Source of the DNA: Duganella callida
GTDB taxonomy: Bacteria; Pseudomonadota; Gammaproteobacteria; Burkholderiales; Burkholderiaceae_D
Direction of reading: 5' to 3'
DNA length: 64,000 bases
Assembly (NCBI RefSeq): GCF_004614165.1
Contig: NZ_SPVG01000146.1
Location: forward strand, 62,001 to 126,000
In this document: positions 44,870 through 53,831 of the stretch, in pieces
Numbering within the stretch: the stretch's first letter is position 1
How the letters are laid out: each line of letters starts with the position of its first letter
Position numbers and translations under genes: made by a program
The notes under the pieces: generated by a model
Database searches by the model: none
What the model saw: only the letters and a program-made list of their open reading frames with translations
Told to the model about the DNA's origin: nothing

Positions 44870-45145
44870 CGTTCGATCACGAAAAACGCCAGCGCATTGT
44901 CGCTAAGATGCCTGAATGATCCATCTGAATTGTATTGCTGGCGCGGTGGAGGAATCCGAATCAATCGGGCCGAAATGACACCTTTTTCCTTCCATTGATC
45001 GACGACCCAAATCCCACCCGGCATTACCTTCAACACCAAAGCGGCATGGTTGCCGGGGCTGAGCCCAGGATGTTTTCCATCAACAAAAGTGGCGATAGCA
45101 GTGCCCCGTGCGATGGAATAAGTATGCCGCTTTAAGGTTGGCAGG
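44866..45145 (-). pseudogene. C-terminal fragment of a BPSL0067-like (papain/NlpC-fold) protein
   Basis: An open frame without a start codon begins right after the moaC stop and runs to TGA at 44866. It reads ARGTAIATFVDGKHPGLSPG, then GNHAALVLKVMPGGIWVVDQ, and ends NALAFFVIER. The GNHAA...VVDQW pattern is what I know from BPSL0067-family proteins, which resemble small cysteine peptidase/amidase effectors. Here the N-terminal part with the Cys is missing. The remaining 90 codons have no internal stop, so truncation is probably recent or caused by rearrangement at moaC. Family assignment is from memory. Confidence 0.6.
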
Positions 45146-45148
45146 AGT

Positions 45149-45634
45149 TTAACTACTTACGCTCCAGTCACCCGACTTGCCGCCGTGCTTCTCGGTGACG
45201 CGAATGTTGGACATGACCATGCCCCGATCGACGGCCTTGCACATGTCGTACACCGTCAGCAGGCCAATCTGGACAGCGGTGAGTGCTTCCATCTCCACCC
45301 CGGTCTTGCCGTAGGTTTCCACCTGCGCCTTGCAGTGGACCGAGGAATTTGCCACGTCGGTTTCGAAATCCACCGCCACGCGGGTCAGCGCCAGGGGATG
45401 GCATAGCGGCACCAGATCGGCGGTGCGCTTGGAGGCCATGATGGCGGCAATGCGGGCGATGCCGAGCACGTCGCCCTTCTTGGCCGTGCCGTTCATGATG
45501 ATAACCAACGTTTCCGGTTTCATGCGGATCGAGCCGGTGGCGAGGGCGATGCGGTGGGTTTCCGCCTTCGCGCCGACGTCCACCATGTGGGCTTGGCCGG
45601 TGGCGTCGAAGTGGGTCAGGTGTTCGGTGGTCAT
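45149..45634 (-). CDS. moaC: Cyclic pyranopterin monophosphate synthase
   Basis: Second step of molybdenum cofactor synthesis (with MoaA, from GTP). 161 residues from the ATG at 45634, which starts [10 protein letters not shown]; a start 11 codons upstream is possible. Motifs: [50 protein letters not shown] and [11 protein letters not shown]. The cofactor is needed by the nitrate reductase at the start of the window. It is divergent from the M48 peptidase gene. Confidence 0.96.
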   Translation of the reverse strand: MTTEHLTHFDATGQAHMVDVGAKAETHRIALATGSIRMKPETLVIIMNGTAKKGDVLGIARIAAIMASKRTADLVPLCHPLALTRVAVDFETDVANSSVHCKAQVETYGKTGVEMEALTAVQIGLLTVYDMCKAVDRGMVMSNIRVTEKHGGKSGDWSVSS

Positions 45635-45704
45635 GGTTGCAGCGTAAAATGATTCATAATGTGGCACTCAGTGTCAGCGCCCAAGTTGCGGGTATCATAT
45701 CACC

Positions 45705-47456
45705 GTGAAACCAAAACGTTCCTCTTACTCCCTCCGCCTGCGCGCGGTCGCCGCGGCCCTGCTGGTCACCATGCCGATGGCCATGGCGCAGCCCGCGCTT
45801 GCCCCGGCCAAGATTCCGAACCTGCCCGCGCTGGGCGGGACCGAAAGCCAGGATCTGTCGCCGCTGATGGAGCGCAAGATCGGCGAGGAGATCATGCGCG
45901 ACATCCGCCGCGACCGCGATTACCTCGACGACGGCCCCATCCTGGAGTACATGAACAACTTCGGTAACGTGCTGGTCGATGCCCGGCCGGGCGCGCGCGG
46001 TGAGGCCAAGTACGATTACTTCTTTTTCGTGGTGCGCGATCCGCAGCTGAACGCGTTTGCGCTGCCGGGCGGTTTCATCGCGGTGCACTCGGCGCTGCTG
46101 CTGGCCGCGCAGAACGAGTCCGAGCTGGCCTCGGTGCTGGGCCACGAGATCGGCCACGTGGTGCAGCGTCACATTGCCCGCTCCATCGGCCAGCAGAAGC
46201 AGGACGCGCTGATCCCGCTGGCGGCGATGATCCTGGCGGCGCTGGCCTCGCGCCAGGGCGGCGATGCGGCGATGGGCGTGTTCCTCGGCGGCCAGGGCCT
46301 GACCATCCAGCGGCAGCTGAACTTCGGCCGCGATGCCGAGCGTGAAGCCGACCGCATTGGCTTCCAGATCATGGGCGAGGCCGGCTTCGATACGTCCGGC
46401 ATGGTGGCTTTCTTCCAGCAGATGCAGAATGCCACCCGTGCCTACAGCGACCTGGTGCCGGCCTGGCTGCTGACCCACCCGCTGACCACCGAGCGGATCG
46501 CCGACATCCAGGCGCGTATCCGCGAGGCGCCGTACAAGCAGCGTCAGGACAGCCTCGATTTCTTCCTGGTCCGTTCGCGCGCGCGCGTGCTGCAGGATCA
46601 GACTTCCAGCGGCTACAACGAGGCCAAGCTGTTCTTCCAGTCGCAGATGCAGCAGGATAGCTGGCAGCAGAAGGCGGCCGGCCAGTACGGCATGGCGTTC
46701 CTCAGCATGAAGCAGGGCGACGCGGTCGCCGCGCAAAGCTGGCTGGACAAGGCGCTGGCCACGGTCAACGCGCCGCCGCCGTCGGGTGTGTTCGGCGCGT
46801 CGCCGCGCAGCAAGGCGGAGACGATTTTTGCCGCCACGTCGATCGAGATCAAGCTGGCGCAGCCGGACAACAAGGAAATGCTGGCCAAGGCCGCGCAGGA
46901 GGCGGCAGCGGCGCACCTGAAATACCCGCTGTCGCGCGGCATCGCGCATCAGTACGGCGAGGCGATGCTGGCGGCCGGCAAGCTGGATGAAGCGGCCAAT
47001 TATCTGCGCGATCAGGCGCAGCTGTACCGCGAGGATATCGAGGTCTACGATCTGCTGGCCCAGGTCTACGCCAAGCAGGGCAAGCTGGCGCTGCAGCATA
47101 TCGCGCTGGCCGAGTCGTACAATCTGCAGGGCGGCCTGATGGCGGCGCTTGACCAGCTGACGTATGCGCGCAAGGCGCCGGACGCCTCGTTCTATGACCA
47201 GTCGCTGATCGATGCGCGCGAACGCGAGTGGCAGGCACGCCGCCGCGAAGAGATGGGCGACAAGGGCAAGAAGGATATGGCGGACTCGCGCCCGGCGTTC
47301 AAGGCCGAGTTCAAGTCGGGCTCGGAGAACAAGGGCATGAGCGGCAATCCCTTCGACCGCTACAACGACATGTTCAACCAGTCCACCAATCCCTTCGACC
47401 GCCTGCGCAAGCAGAGCGACGGCGACATCACGTCGCCGGGGCTGATGGTACGCTGA
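45705..47456 (+). CDS. Periplasmic M48 family metallopeptidase with TPR-like region (BepA-like)
   Basis: 583 residues. A signal peptide is at 1-28 (LLVTMPMAMAQPALA). The M48 domain has the zinc motif HEIGH at 147-151 and a downstream Glu in READRIGFQ. An insert AALASRQGGDAAMGVF follows, as in BepA, then an Ala-rich TPR-like C-terminal half (KAAQEAAAAHLKYP, YDLLAQVYAKQGKLALQ). BepA-type proteins degrade or help assemble outer-membrane LPS transport components. The start is GTG at 45705. The 3' end overlaps the convergent hypothetical gene by 29 bases. Confidence 0.9.
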   Translation: MKPKRSSYSLRLRAVAAALLVTMPMAMAQPALAPAKIPNLPALGGTESQDLSPLMERKIGEEIMRDIRRDRDYLDDGPILEYMNNFGNVLVDARPGARGEAKYDYFFFVVRDPQLNAFALPGGFIAVHSALLLAAQNESELASVLGHEIGHVVQRHIARSIGQQKQDALIPLAAMILAALASRQGGDAAMGVFLGGQGLTIQRQLNFGRDAEREADRIGFQIMGEAGFDTSGMVAFFQQMQNATRAYSDLVPAWLLTHPLTTERIADIQARIREAPYKQRQDSLDFFLVRSRARVLQDQTSSGYNEAKLFFQSQMQQDSWQQKAAGQYGMAFLSMKQGDAVAAQSWLDKALATVNAPPPSGVFGASPRSKAETIFAATSIEIKLAQPDNKEMLAKAAQEAAAAHLKYPLSRGIAHQYGEAMLAAGKLDEAANYLRDQAQLYREDIEVYDLLAQVYAKQGKLALQHIALAESYNLQGGLMAALDQLTYARKAPDASFYDQSLIDAREREWQARRREEMGDKGKKDMADSRPAFKAEFKSGSENKGMSGNPFDRYNDMFNQSTNPFDRLRKQSDGDITSPGLMVR

Positions 47457-48015
47457 CGTAGCCGTAACGCGCCGCCAGATCGCCGGCCGCGAGGCGCTGC
47501 ACGCGCACGCCATTCAGGCTCAAGCCGGCCGATGCGCTGCCTGCCATAAATTCCAGCAAGGCTTCGTCGGCCACCGGCGCGCCGTGCTGCTGCAGCTGCG
47601 GCAGCACGGCGGCGAAATCGCGGTCATCGAGCTGCGCCACCACGCCGCCACTGCGCAGCACCAGCGCGCCGGCATCGGTCAGTACAACTTCTTCGATGGT
47701 GCCCAGTGGCGCGCCCGTGTGCAATAGCCAGCCGGCGGACGGGTCGGTGCGCACGATGTACGGGGTCGCTTCCAGCTGCACATAGACGCGCTGCGGGCCG
47801 TTCTGGAAATACCAGCAGCCGCGCTCGTCGGCCGCGTAGTTGCGGGTGATGAAGGCCACCAGCGCCGCGTTGCTCAGCTTGTCTCCGGGCAGGTTGAAAT
47901 GCTGGGCGCGCTCGTCACGCATGCGCCAGTTGCCGCGTGCATCGAGCGCCAGCCAGCCGTAGCAGTGCGGCACGTTGGGCCATTTGGCCAAAGCCTGTTT
48001 GACGATGTCATCCAT
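47428..48015 (-). CDS. Conserved hypothetical protein (DUF2946-type annotation in relatives, uncertain)
   Basis: 195 residues, soluble, no signal peptide. The N-terminus MDDIVKQALAKWPNVPHCYG and a WYFQNGPQRVYVQLEAT block recur in Burkholderiales proteins. I associate these with the label DUF2946 but am not certain. No catalytic motif is visible. It starts inside the YheT hydrolase gene (8-bp overlap), so it is translated after it. Its last 29 bases overlap, tail to tail, the end of the M48 peptidase gene. Confidence 0.75.
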   Translation of the reverse strand: MDDIVKQALAKWPNVPHCYGWLALDARGNWRMRDERAQHFNLPGDKLSNAALVAFITRNYAADERGCWYFQNGPQRVYVQLEATPYIVRTDPSAGWLLHTGAPLGTIEEVVLTDAGALVLRSGGVVAQLDDRDFAAVLPQLQQHGAPVADEALLEFMAGSASAGLSLNGVRVQRLAAGDLAARYGYVSVPSAPAT

Positions 48016-48949
48016 GTTGTTCGAGAAAGTGGATCAGCCTGGTTGGCAGCCAGTCGAGGCGGCCGGGCGGGCCGCCCACCGCGAAGCCGACGTGGCCGCC
48101 ATGCTCAGGATAATCCAGCACCACGCGCGATGACGCACGTTGCGGCAAATGGCGGCCCGGCAGGAAAGGATCGTTGCGGGCATTCAGCACCAGCGTCGGC
48201 ACGGTGATGTCGTTCAGCACGTGCTTGGCGCTGGCGCGGTCCCAGTAATCGTCGGTATCGCGGAAGCCGTGCAGCGGCGCCGTCACCACGTTGTCGAAGG
48301 CATACAGGTCGCGCGCCGCGTGCAGCGCGTCGACGTCGAACAGGCCGGGGAATTGCTGTAGTTTGGCTACGCACTTGGGCTTCAGCGTCTGCAGGAACAT
48401 GCGCGTGTAGACCATGTTGAAGCCGCTCGACAGCGAGATACCGCCTTGCGCCAGGTCCAGCGGCGCCGACACCGAGCAGGCGGCGTCGACGAAATCGGCC
48501 TGGTGTTGCGCTTCACCGAGCCAGCGCAGCAGCGCGTTGCCGCCCAGCGAGACGCCGGCCGCGTAAAACTTGCCGCTGGCGCGGGCCTGCAGCGTGCGGA
48601 TGATCCAGCCGACTTCTTCGGCGTCGCCGGAATGGTAAAAGCGCGGCGCGCGGTTGGCTTCGCCCGAGCAGCCGCGAAAATGCGGCACGGCGCCGGACCA
48701 GCCGCGCTGCCGCACCGCGTGCATCAGCGCCCGCGCGTAATGGCTGTCGGACGAACCTTCCAGACCGTGGAACAGCACCACGAACGGCTGGCCCGGCTGA
48801 CCGTCGACGAAATCGACATCGATGAAATCGCCGTCCGGCGTGTCCCAGCGTTCGCGCCGGAACCGCACCGCCGGCTTGCGGATCGCCAGCGCCGGATAAA
48901 TGGTCTGCAGATGACCGCTGGGCAGCCAGAAGGGCGCGGTGTACTTCAC
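48008..48949 (-). CDS. Alpha/beta hydrolase of the YheT family
   Basis: 313 residues. N-terminal FWLPSGHLQTIYPAL, then LFHGLEGSSDSHYARAL and HFRGCSGEANRAPRFYHSG, are hallmarks of YheT. The nucleophile Ser is in AGVSLGGNALLRWLG, the Asp in LNARNDPFLP and the His in PEHGGHVGF. The substrate of YheT proteins is not established; esters are likely. It lies nine bases downstream of the NTF2-like gene and overlaps the next hypothetical gene. Confidence 0.92.
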   Translation of the reverse strand: MKYTAPFWLPSGHLQTIYPALAIRKPAVRFRRERWDTPDGDFIDVDFVDGQPGQPFVVLFHGLEGSSDSHYARALMHAVRQRGWSGAVPHFRGCSGEANRAPRFYHSGDAEEVGWIIRTLQARASGKFYAAGVSLGGNALLRWLGEAQHQADFVDAACSVSAPLDLAQGGISLSSGFNMVYTRMFLQTLKPKCVAKLQQFPGLFDVDALHAARDLYAFDNVVTAPLHGFRDTDDYWDRASAKHVLNDITVPTLVLNARNDPFLPGRHLPQRASSRVVLDYPEHGGHVGFAVGGPPGRLDWLPTRLIHFLEQHG

Positions 48950-48958
48950 GGCGAACGA

Positions 48959-49384
48959 TCAATGCAGGACTTGCGCGTTCGGGTCGATCGGCGCCGGTCC
49001 CGGCGCGATCGAGACGTGATGCAGCACCATGCGCCAGCCCTTGGGCGTCTTCGCATACACATTGGTGGCGACCAGGTGCGCCGGCTCGCCGCTGGTGGCG
49101 GTGGTGCCTTCGACCACCGTGTGGACCGAGCTCATCAAGGTATGGGTTTCGTGCAAGTGCGACGGCAGGATGTGCAGGCCGCCATGTTCGAGGATGGCGG
49201 CCCACGAGGTACGGATCGCCGCGTGGCCGATCAGGCGCGTGCCGCCCGGATGCACGCAGACGATCTCGTCGTCATCCGCCCACAGGGCCATCAGCGCATC
49301 CAGGTCGGCGCGGTTGAGCGCGTCGTAGAAAGCCGCCTCGGTGTCAGCGGCGCTACCGTTTAACTGCTTCTTTTTGGTCGGCAT
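48959..49384 (-). CDS. NTF2-like / SnoaL-type protein
   Basis: 141-residue cone-shaped fold protein: N-terminal AFYDALNRADLDALMALWADDDEIVCVHPGG and RMVLHHVSIAP near the C-terminus are typical of DUF4440/SnoaL-like proteins. No enzymatic role can be assigned. It begins with a Lys-rich stretch (MPTKKKQLNG). It lies between the small zinc-finger gene and the YheT gene, all on the minus strand. Confidence 0.85.
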   Translation of the reverse strand: MPTKKKQLNGSAADTEAAFYDALNRADLDALMALWADDDEIVCVHPGGTRLIGHAAIRTSWAAILEHGGLHILPSHLHETHTLMSSVHTVVEGTTATSGEPAHLVATNVYAKTPKGWRMVLHHVSIAPGPAPIDPNAQVLH

Positions 49385-49414
49385 GAGGGCTCCGGCAGGC
49401 GCTGAACGGCATGC

Positions 49415-49618
49415 TTAATGGTGGCCGACCACGGTGCCCGGCTTCAGGCGATAGGCGGTGCCGCAGTATGGGCACTTGGCCACGCCGTCATGGTTGAATT
49501 CCAGGAACACGCGCGGATGCGAGGACCACAGCGGCATGGCTGGGTTCGGGCAGTGGGCTGGCAGATCCTTACCGTCGAGTTCAACTGCGTTGGTGGCGGA
49601 CGTGGTGGCGTTGCTCAT
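49415..49618 (-). CDS. Small zinc-finger protein (zf-CHCC type)
   Basis: 67 residues. The putative zinc ligands are Cys23 or His22 in AHCPNP, His34 in SSHPRVFLEF, and the Cys pair in CPYCGTAY. This pattern matches the CHCC zinc-finger family related to mitochondrial NDUFS6. Homologues are common beside amino acid exporter genes in Burkholderiales. It diverges from azlC across about 135 bases. Confidence 0.88.
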   Translation of the reverse strand: MSNATTSATNAVELDGKDLPAHCPNPAMPLWSSHPRVFLEFNHDGVAKCPYCGTAYRLKPGTVVGHH

Positions 49619-49753
49619 TTCTTGTGCTCCGGGTGGCTGAGAGAAAACCACGATTTTAACGGATTCGCGCATGGAGCAAAAATCGTCGGTAAAATACCAC
49701 TTCTGCAACCCCGCTCCAGCCATCCGTGTGGCAGGAAAGCCACAGCCCATCCC

Positions 49754-50509
49754 ATGACTGAAACGAGCAGCACCGCGCCGGCGCCGGACGTCGTAGACTT
49801 CGCGGCCCACCACGAACCGTCCTGGCGCGAAGGCGTGAAAACCGGCCTGCCGTCGCTGTTCGGCATTGGCGCCTGGGGACTGGTGGTCGGCATCGCCATG
49901 ATCAAGTCCGGGCTGACCATTCCGCAGGCGCTGGGCATGACGCTGACGGTATTCGCCGGTTCGGCCCAGCTGGCGGCGCTGCCGCTGATCGCCGCCAAGG
50001 CGCCGATCTGGGTGATTTTCGCCACCGCGCTGGTGGTCAATTTGCGGTTCGTGATCTTTTCCGCGCTGCTGGCGCCGCATTTTTCCCACTTGCCGTGGCG
50101 CCAGCGCCTGGCGCTGGGTTATGTGGCCGGCGACCTGACCGTCGCGCTGTTCCTGCAAAAATATCCGTCGGAAACTCCAGAGGTCGGCAAACTGTCGTAT
50201 CTGAAGGGGCTGTTGTACCCGAACTGGGCCTCCTGGCAGATCGGGTCGATCGCCGGCATCTTCGTCGGCAGCGCCGTGCCGCCGGAATGGGGGCTGGGCT
50301 TTGCCGGCACCCTGGCCATCATTTGCGTGATGATCCCGCTGATGGTGGGGCGGCCGGCCCTGTGCGGCGTGCTGGTGGCGGGCGCGGTGTCGGTGCTGGC
50401 GCATGCATTGCCGTACAAGCTGGGCCTGTTGGCGGCGGTGCTGGTCGGCATGATCACCGCCATGGTGATCGAGGAAACGTCGGAAAAGTGGAGGAGCAAA
50501 CGTGGCTGA
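49754..50509 (+). CDS. azlC: Branched-chain amino acid exporter, large subunit AzlC
   Basis: 251-residue inner-membrane protein with about six to seven hydrophobic segments. The family block TLTVFAGSAQLAALPLI and the loop VVNLRFVIFSALLAPHF are clear. AzlC with AzlD exports branched-chain amino acids or analogues. The ATG at 49754 was chosen, since the frame upstream is antisense to the zinc-finger gene. It overlaps azlD by eight bases. Confidence 0.9.
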   Translation: MTETSSTAPAPDVVDFAAHHEPSWREGVKTGLPSLFGIGAWGLVVGIAMIKSGLTIPQALGMTLTVFAGSAQLAALPLIAAKAPIWVIFATALVVNLRFVIFSALLAPHFSHLPWRQRLALGYVAGDLTVALFLQKYPSETPEVGKLSYLKGLLYPNWASWQIGSIAGIFVGSAVPPEWGLGFAGTLAIICVMIPLMVGRPALCGVLVAGAVSVLAHALPYKLGLLAAVLVGMITAMVIEETSEKWRSKRG

Positions 50510-50834
50510 CTGGGAAATCTGGCTGGTGATCCTGGTGCTGGCGCTGGCCACCGCCTGCACGCGCAGCGCGTTCTGGCTGATCGGCCACCACATCACCATC
50601 CCCAAGCGCGTGCAGGAAATGCTGCGTTACGCGCCGGCCTGCGCCCTGGCCGCCATCATCGCCCCGGACCTGATCCTGGCGGCCGATGGCCAGGCGGTGC
50701 TGGATGTGAGCAATCTCAAACTGGTGTCCGGTATTGTTGCTACGATCTACTATTTGCTGCGCCGCAACATGCTGGAAACCATCATATTCGGCATGGCTTT
50801 CTTCACGGCATTGAGGCTGATTCCTGTAATTTAA
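50502..50834 (+). CDS. azlD: Branched-chain amino acid exporter, small subunit AzlD
   Basis: 110 residues with three to four membrane segments. It starts with GTG at 50502 inside the azlC 3' end, preceded by GAGGAG. The motif RSAFWLIGHHITIPKRVQEM and LRYAPACALAAIIAPD are typical. It is the partner of AzlC. pgk follows 67 bases later, probably with its own promoter. Confidence 0.9.
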   Translation: MADWEIWLVILVLALATACTRSAFWLIGHHITIPKRVQEMLRYAPACALAAIIAPDLILAADGQAVLDVSNLKLVSGIVATIYYLLRRNMLETIIFGMAFFTALRLIPVI

Positions 50835-50901
50835 TAACAGATAAATCACATTGCAGTTGCGGTAAAATAGCGCTCTTCCAACAACTAGACCTTGGGTAGC
50901 C

Positions 50902-52116
50902 ATGTCCGCTGTTCTGAACTTCATCCGTCTGCAAGACCTCATCGATCAAAACGCCGTGCAGGGCAAGCGCGTTTTCATCCGCGCCGACCTGAACGTGCCG
51001 CAGGACGATGCCGGCAATATCACCGAAGATACCCGCATCCGCGCCTCCGTTCCGGCGATCAAGGCGGCGGTGGCTGCCGGCGCCAAGGTCATGGTCACGT
51101 CCCACCTGGGCCGTCCGACCGAAGGCGAGTTCAAGCCGGAAGACAGCCTGGCGCCGGTCGCCAAGCGCCTGTCGGAACTGCTGGGCCAGCCGGTTGAGCT
51201 GAAGCAGAACTGGGTTGACGGCGCCGGCCTGGAACAGCTGCAGAACGGCCAGGTGGTACTGCTGGAAAACGTCCGCGTCAACAAGGGCGAAAAGAAGAAC
51301 AGTGACGAACTGGCGCAGAAAATGGCCAAACTGTGCGACATCTACGTCAATGACGCTTTCGGCACCGCGCATCGCGCGGAAGCCTCGACGCACGGCATCG
51401 CCAAGTTCGCGCCGGTCGCCGCCGCCGGCCCGCTGCTGGCCGCCGAGCTGGACGCGCTGGGCAAGGCGCTGGGCGCCCCGGCCCGTCCGTTGCTGGCCAT
51501 CGTCGCCGGCTCCAAGGTGTCGACCAAGCTGTCGATCCTGGAATCGCTGGCCGACAAGGTGGATAACCTGATCGTCGGCGGCGGCATCGCCAACACCTTC
51601 ATGCTGGCTGCCGGCTTGAAGATCGGCAAGTCGCTGGCCGAGCCTGATCTGATCGGCGCCGCCAAGACCATCATCGACAAAATGGCCAAGCGCGGCGCGC
51701 AGGTGCCGATCCCCGTCGATGTGGTGTGTGCGAAAGAATTCTCGGCCACCGCCGCCGCGACCATCAAGGACGTCAAGGATGTCGCCGATGACGACATGAT
51801 CCTGGATATCGGCCCGCAAACCGCCGCCCAGCTGGCTGAGCAGATCGGCGCCGCCGGCACCATCGTCTGGAACGGCCCGGTGGGCGTGTTCGAATTCGAC
51901 CAGTTTGCCGAAGGCACCAGGACGCTGGCGCTGGCGATCGCCAAGTCGCCGGCATTCTCGATCGCCGGCGGCGGCGACACGCTGGCGGCCATTGCGAAAT
52001 ACCACATCGGCGACCAGGTCGGCTACATCTCGACCGGCGGCGGTGCGTTCCTGGAGTTCCTGGAAGGTAAAACCCTGCCGGCGGTGGAAATTCTGGCCCA
52101 GCGCGCAGCCAAGTAA
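50902..52116 (+). CDS. pgk: Phosphoglycerate kinase
   Basis: Glycolytic enzyme making ATP from 1,3-bisphosphoglycerate; 404 residues. Motifs: [38 protein letters not shown], the C-domain GGGIANTFM and the nucleotide site GGGDTLAAI followed by [14 protein letters not shown]. It is the first of three lower-glycolysis genes (pgk, pyk, fba) in a row on the plus strand. Confidence 0.97.
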   Translation: MSAVLNFIRLQDLIDQNAVQGKRVFIRADLNVPQDDAGNITEDTRIRASVPAIKAAVAAGAKVMVTSHLGRPTEGEFKPEDSLAPVAKRLSELLGQPVELKQNWVDGAGLEQLQNGQVVLLENVRVNKGEKKNSDELAQKMAKLCDIYVNDAFGTAHRAEASTHGIAKFAPVAAAGPLLAAELDALGKALGAPARPLLAIVAGSKVSTKLSILESLADKVDNLIVGGGIANTFMLAAGLKIGKSLAEPDLIGAAKTIIDKMAKRGAQVPIPVDVVCAKEFSATAAATIKDVKDVADDDMILDIGPQTAAQLAEQIGAAGTIVWNGPVGVFEFDQFAEGTRTLALAIAKSPAFSIAGGGDTLAAIAKYHIGDQVGYISTGGGAFLEFLEGKTLPAVEILAQRAAK

Positions 52117-52301
52117 AACGCAGTAAATAGCACGGTCGTGCTTTGTAGCAAATTAACAGTAGAATCCAGGTATTGCCCGGGAAGGGCATTGAATTTGTAG
52201 CAAAGCTACAGATTTGATGTCTGAACCATAACAAAAAGCAGCTTTCCTGGTTTCCGCCGCGGTGCGGAGACTGTTCGCATGACCCAACGCTAAGGAATCC
52301 T
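52117..52301 (+). other. 185-bp intergenic region between pgk and pyk
   Basis: Two small hairpins are seen: TGCCC-GGGAA-GGGCA near 52174-52188 and TGTAGC-AAA-GCTACA near 52196-52210. Neither has a T-tract. It may hold the pyk promoter; no gene is visible. Confidence 0.4.
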
Positions 52302-53750
52302 ATGTCTCGTAGCACCAAAATTGTCGCAACGATTGGCCCAGCCTCCACCGACTTCAACGTCCTGGTCAAAATGATCCGTGGGGGCGTCGATGTCGTGCGC
52401 CTGAATTTCTCGCATGGCAAGGCCCAGGATCACATCGACCGCGCGCGCCTGGTGCGCGAAGCCGCCGCCGAGTGCGGCCGCGAAGTGGCGATCATGGCCG
52501 ACATGCAGGGGCCGAAAATCCGCGTGGGCAAATTTGAAGGCGGCAAGATCGAGCTGGCCAAGGGCGACAAGTTCATCCTCGACGCCAAGTGGGGCGAGAA
52601 CGGCGAGCTGGGCAACCAGGAGCGCGTCGGCCTCGACTACAAGGCGCTGCCGCAGGACGTGCGTCCGGACGACCAGCTGTTGCTGAACGACGGCCTGATC
52701 GTGCTGGTGGTGGAAAAGGTCATCGGCAGCGAGATTTACACGGTGGTGAAAATCGGCGGCGAACTGTCCAACAACAAGGGCATCAACCGCCTGGGCGGCG
52801 GCCTGACCGCGCCGGCGCTGACCGCCAAGGACATGGAAGACATCAAGACGGCGATGAGTTTCCAGGCCGATTACCTGGCGATCTCGTTCCCGAAAAGCGC
52901 CACCGACATGGAAATGGCGCGCCAGCTGGCCAACATCGCCGGCGAGGCCTTTGGCCACAAGCCGATGATGATCGCCAAGATCGAGCGCGCCGAAGCGATC
53001 CCGCTGCTGCAGGAAATCCTCGACGCCTCGGACGGCATCATGGTGGCGCGCGGCGACCTGGCGGTGGAAGTGGGCAACGCGGCCGTGCCGGCGTTGCAGA
53101 AGCGCATGATCCGCATGGCGCGCGAGTCGAACAAGCTGGCGATCACCGCGACCCAGATGATGGAGTCGATGATCTTCAACGCCGTGCCGACCCGCGCCGA
53201 AGTGTCGGACGTGGCCAACGCCGTGCTGGACGGCACCGACGCCGTGATGACCTCGGCGGAAACCGCCTCGGGCCGCCATCCGATCGAAACCGTGGAAATG
53301 ATGGCCGCCATCTGCGTGGAAGCCGAGCAGTCCGAGTACAACAAGCTGGACGCCGACTTCCTCAACGCGACCTTCACCCGCATCGACCAGTCGATCGCCT
53401 ACGGCGCGCTGTTCACCGCGCACCACCTGGCGGTGAAAGCCATCGTGGCGCTGACCGAATCGGGTTCGACCGCGCTGTGGATGAGCCGTCACAATATCGA
53501 CACGCCGATTTACGCGCTGACGCCATCGACCACCACGCTGCGCAAGATGGCGCTGTACCGCAACGTCAAGGCCTACAATCTGCAACAGCAGGGCAGCAGC
53601 GCGGTCGTGCTGAAGCAGGCCGAGGAGCTGCTGGTCGAACATGGCGTGGTCAAGAAGGGCGATATGATCGTCGTCACCTGGGGCACCCCGATGGGCCAGG
53701 CCGGCGGCACCAACGCGCTGAAGATCGTCCGCGTCGGCGAATTTAGTTAA
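52302..53750 (+). CDS. pyk: Pyruvate kinase
   Basis: Converts phosphoenolpyruvate and ADP to pyruvate and ATP. 482 residues: TKIVATIGPAS at the N-terminus, FSHGKAQDH, the substrate/metal motif IMVARGDLAVEVG, and ATQMMESMIFNAVPTRAEVSD. The C-domain (effector site) ends with GTNALKIVRVGEF. The order pgk-pyk-fba is seen across Burkholderiales. Confidence 0.97.
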   Translation: MSRSTKIVATIGPASTDFNVLVKMIRGGVDVVRLNFSHGKAQDHIDRARLVREAAAECGREVAIMADMQGPKIRVGKFEGGKIELAKGDKFILDAKWGENGELGNQERVGLDYKALPQDVRPDDQLLLNDGLIVLVVEKVIGSEIYTVVKIGGELSNNKGINRLGGGLTAPALTAKDMEDIKTAMSFQADYLAISFPKSATDMEMARQLANIAGEAFGHKPMMIAKIERAEAIPLLQEILDASDGIMVARGDLAVEVGNAAVPALQKRMIRMARESNKLAITATQMMESMIFNAVPTRAEVSDVANAVLDGTDAVMTSAETASGRHPIETVEMMAAICVEAEQSEYNKLDADFLNATFTRIDQSIAYGALFTAHHLAVKAIVALTESGSTALWMSRHNIDTPIYALTPSTTTLRKMALYRNVKAYNLQQQGSSAVVLKQAEELLVEHGVVKKGDMIVVTWGTPMGQAGGTNALKIVRVGEFS

Positions 53751-53831
53751 GTCAGTCCGGTCGAGCGCTGCGCCCGGGGAGGGCGTGGCAATGCTCCCGG
53801 CAACCGGTTTTTTATTGTTTGGAGTATTACC

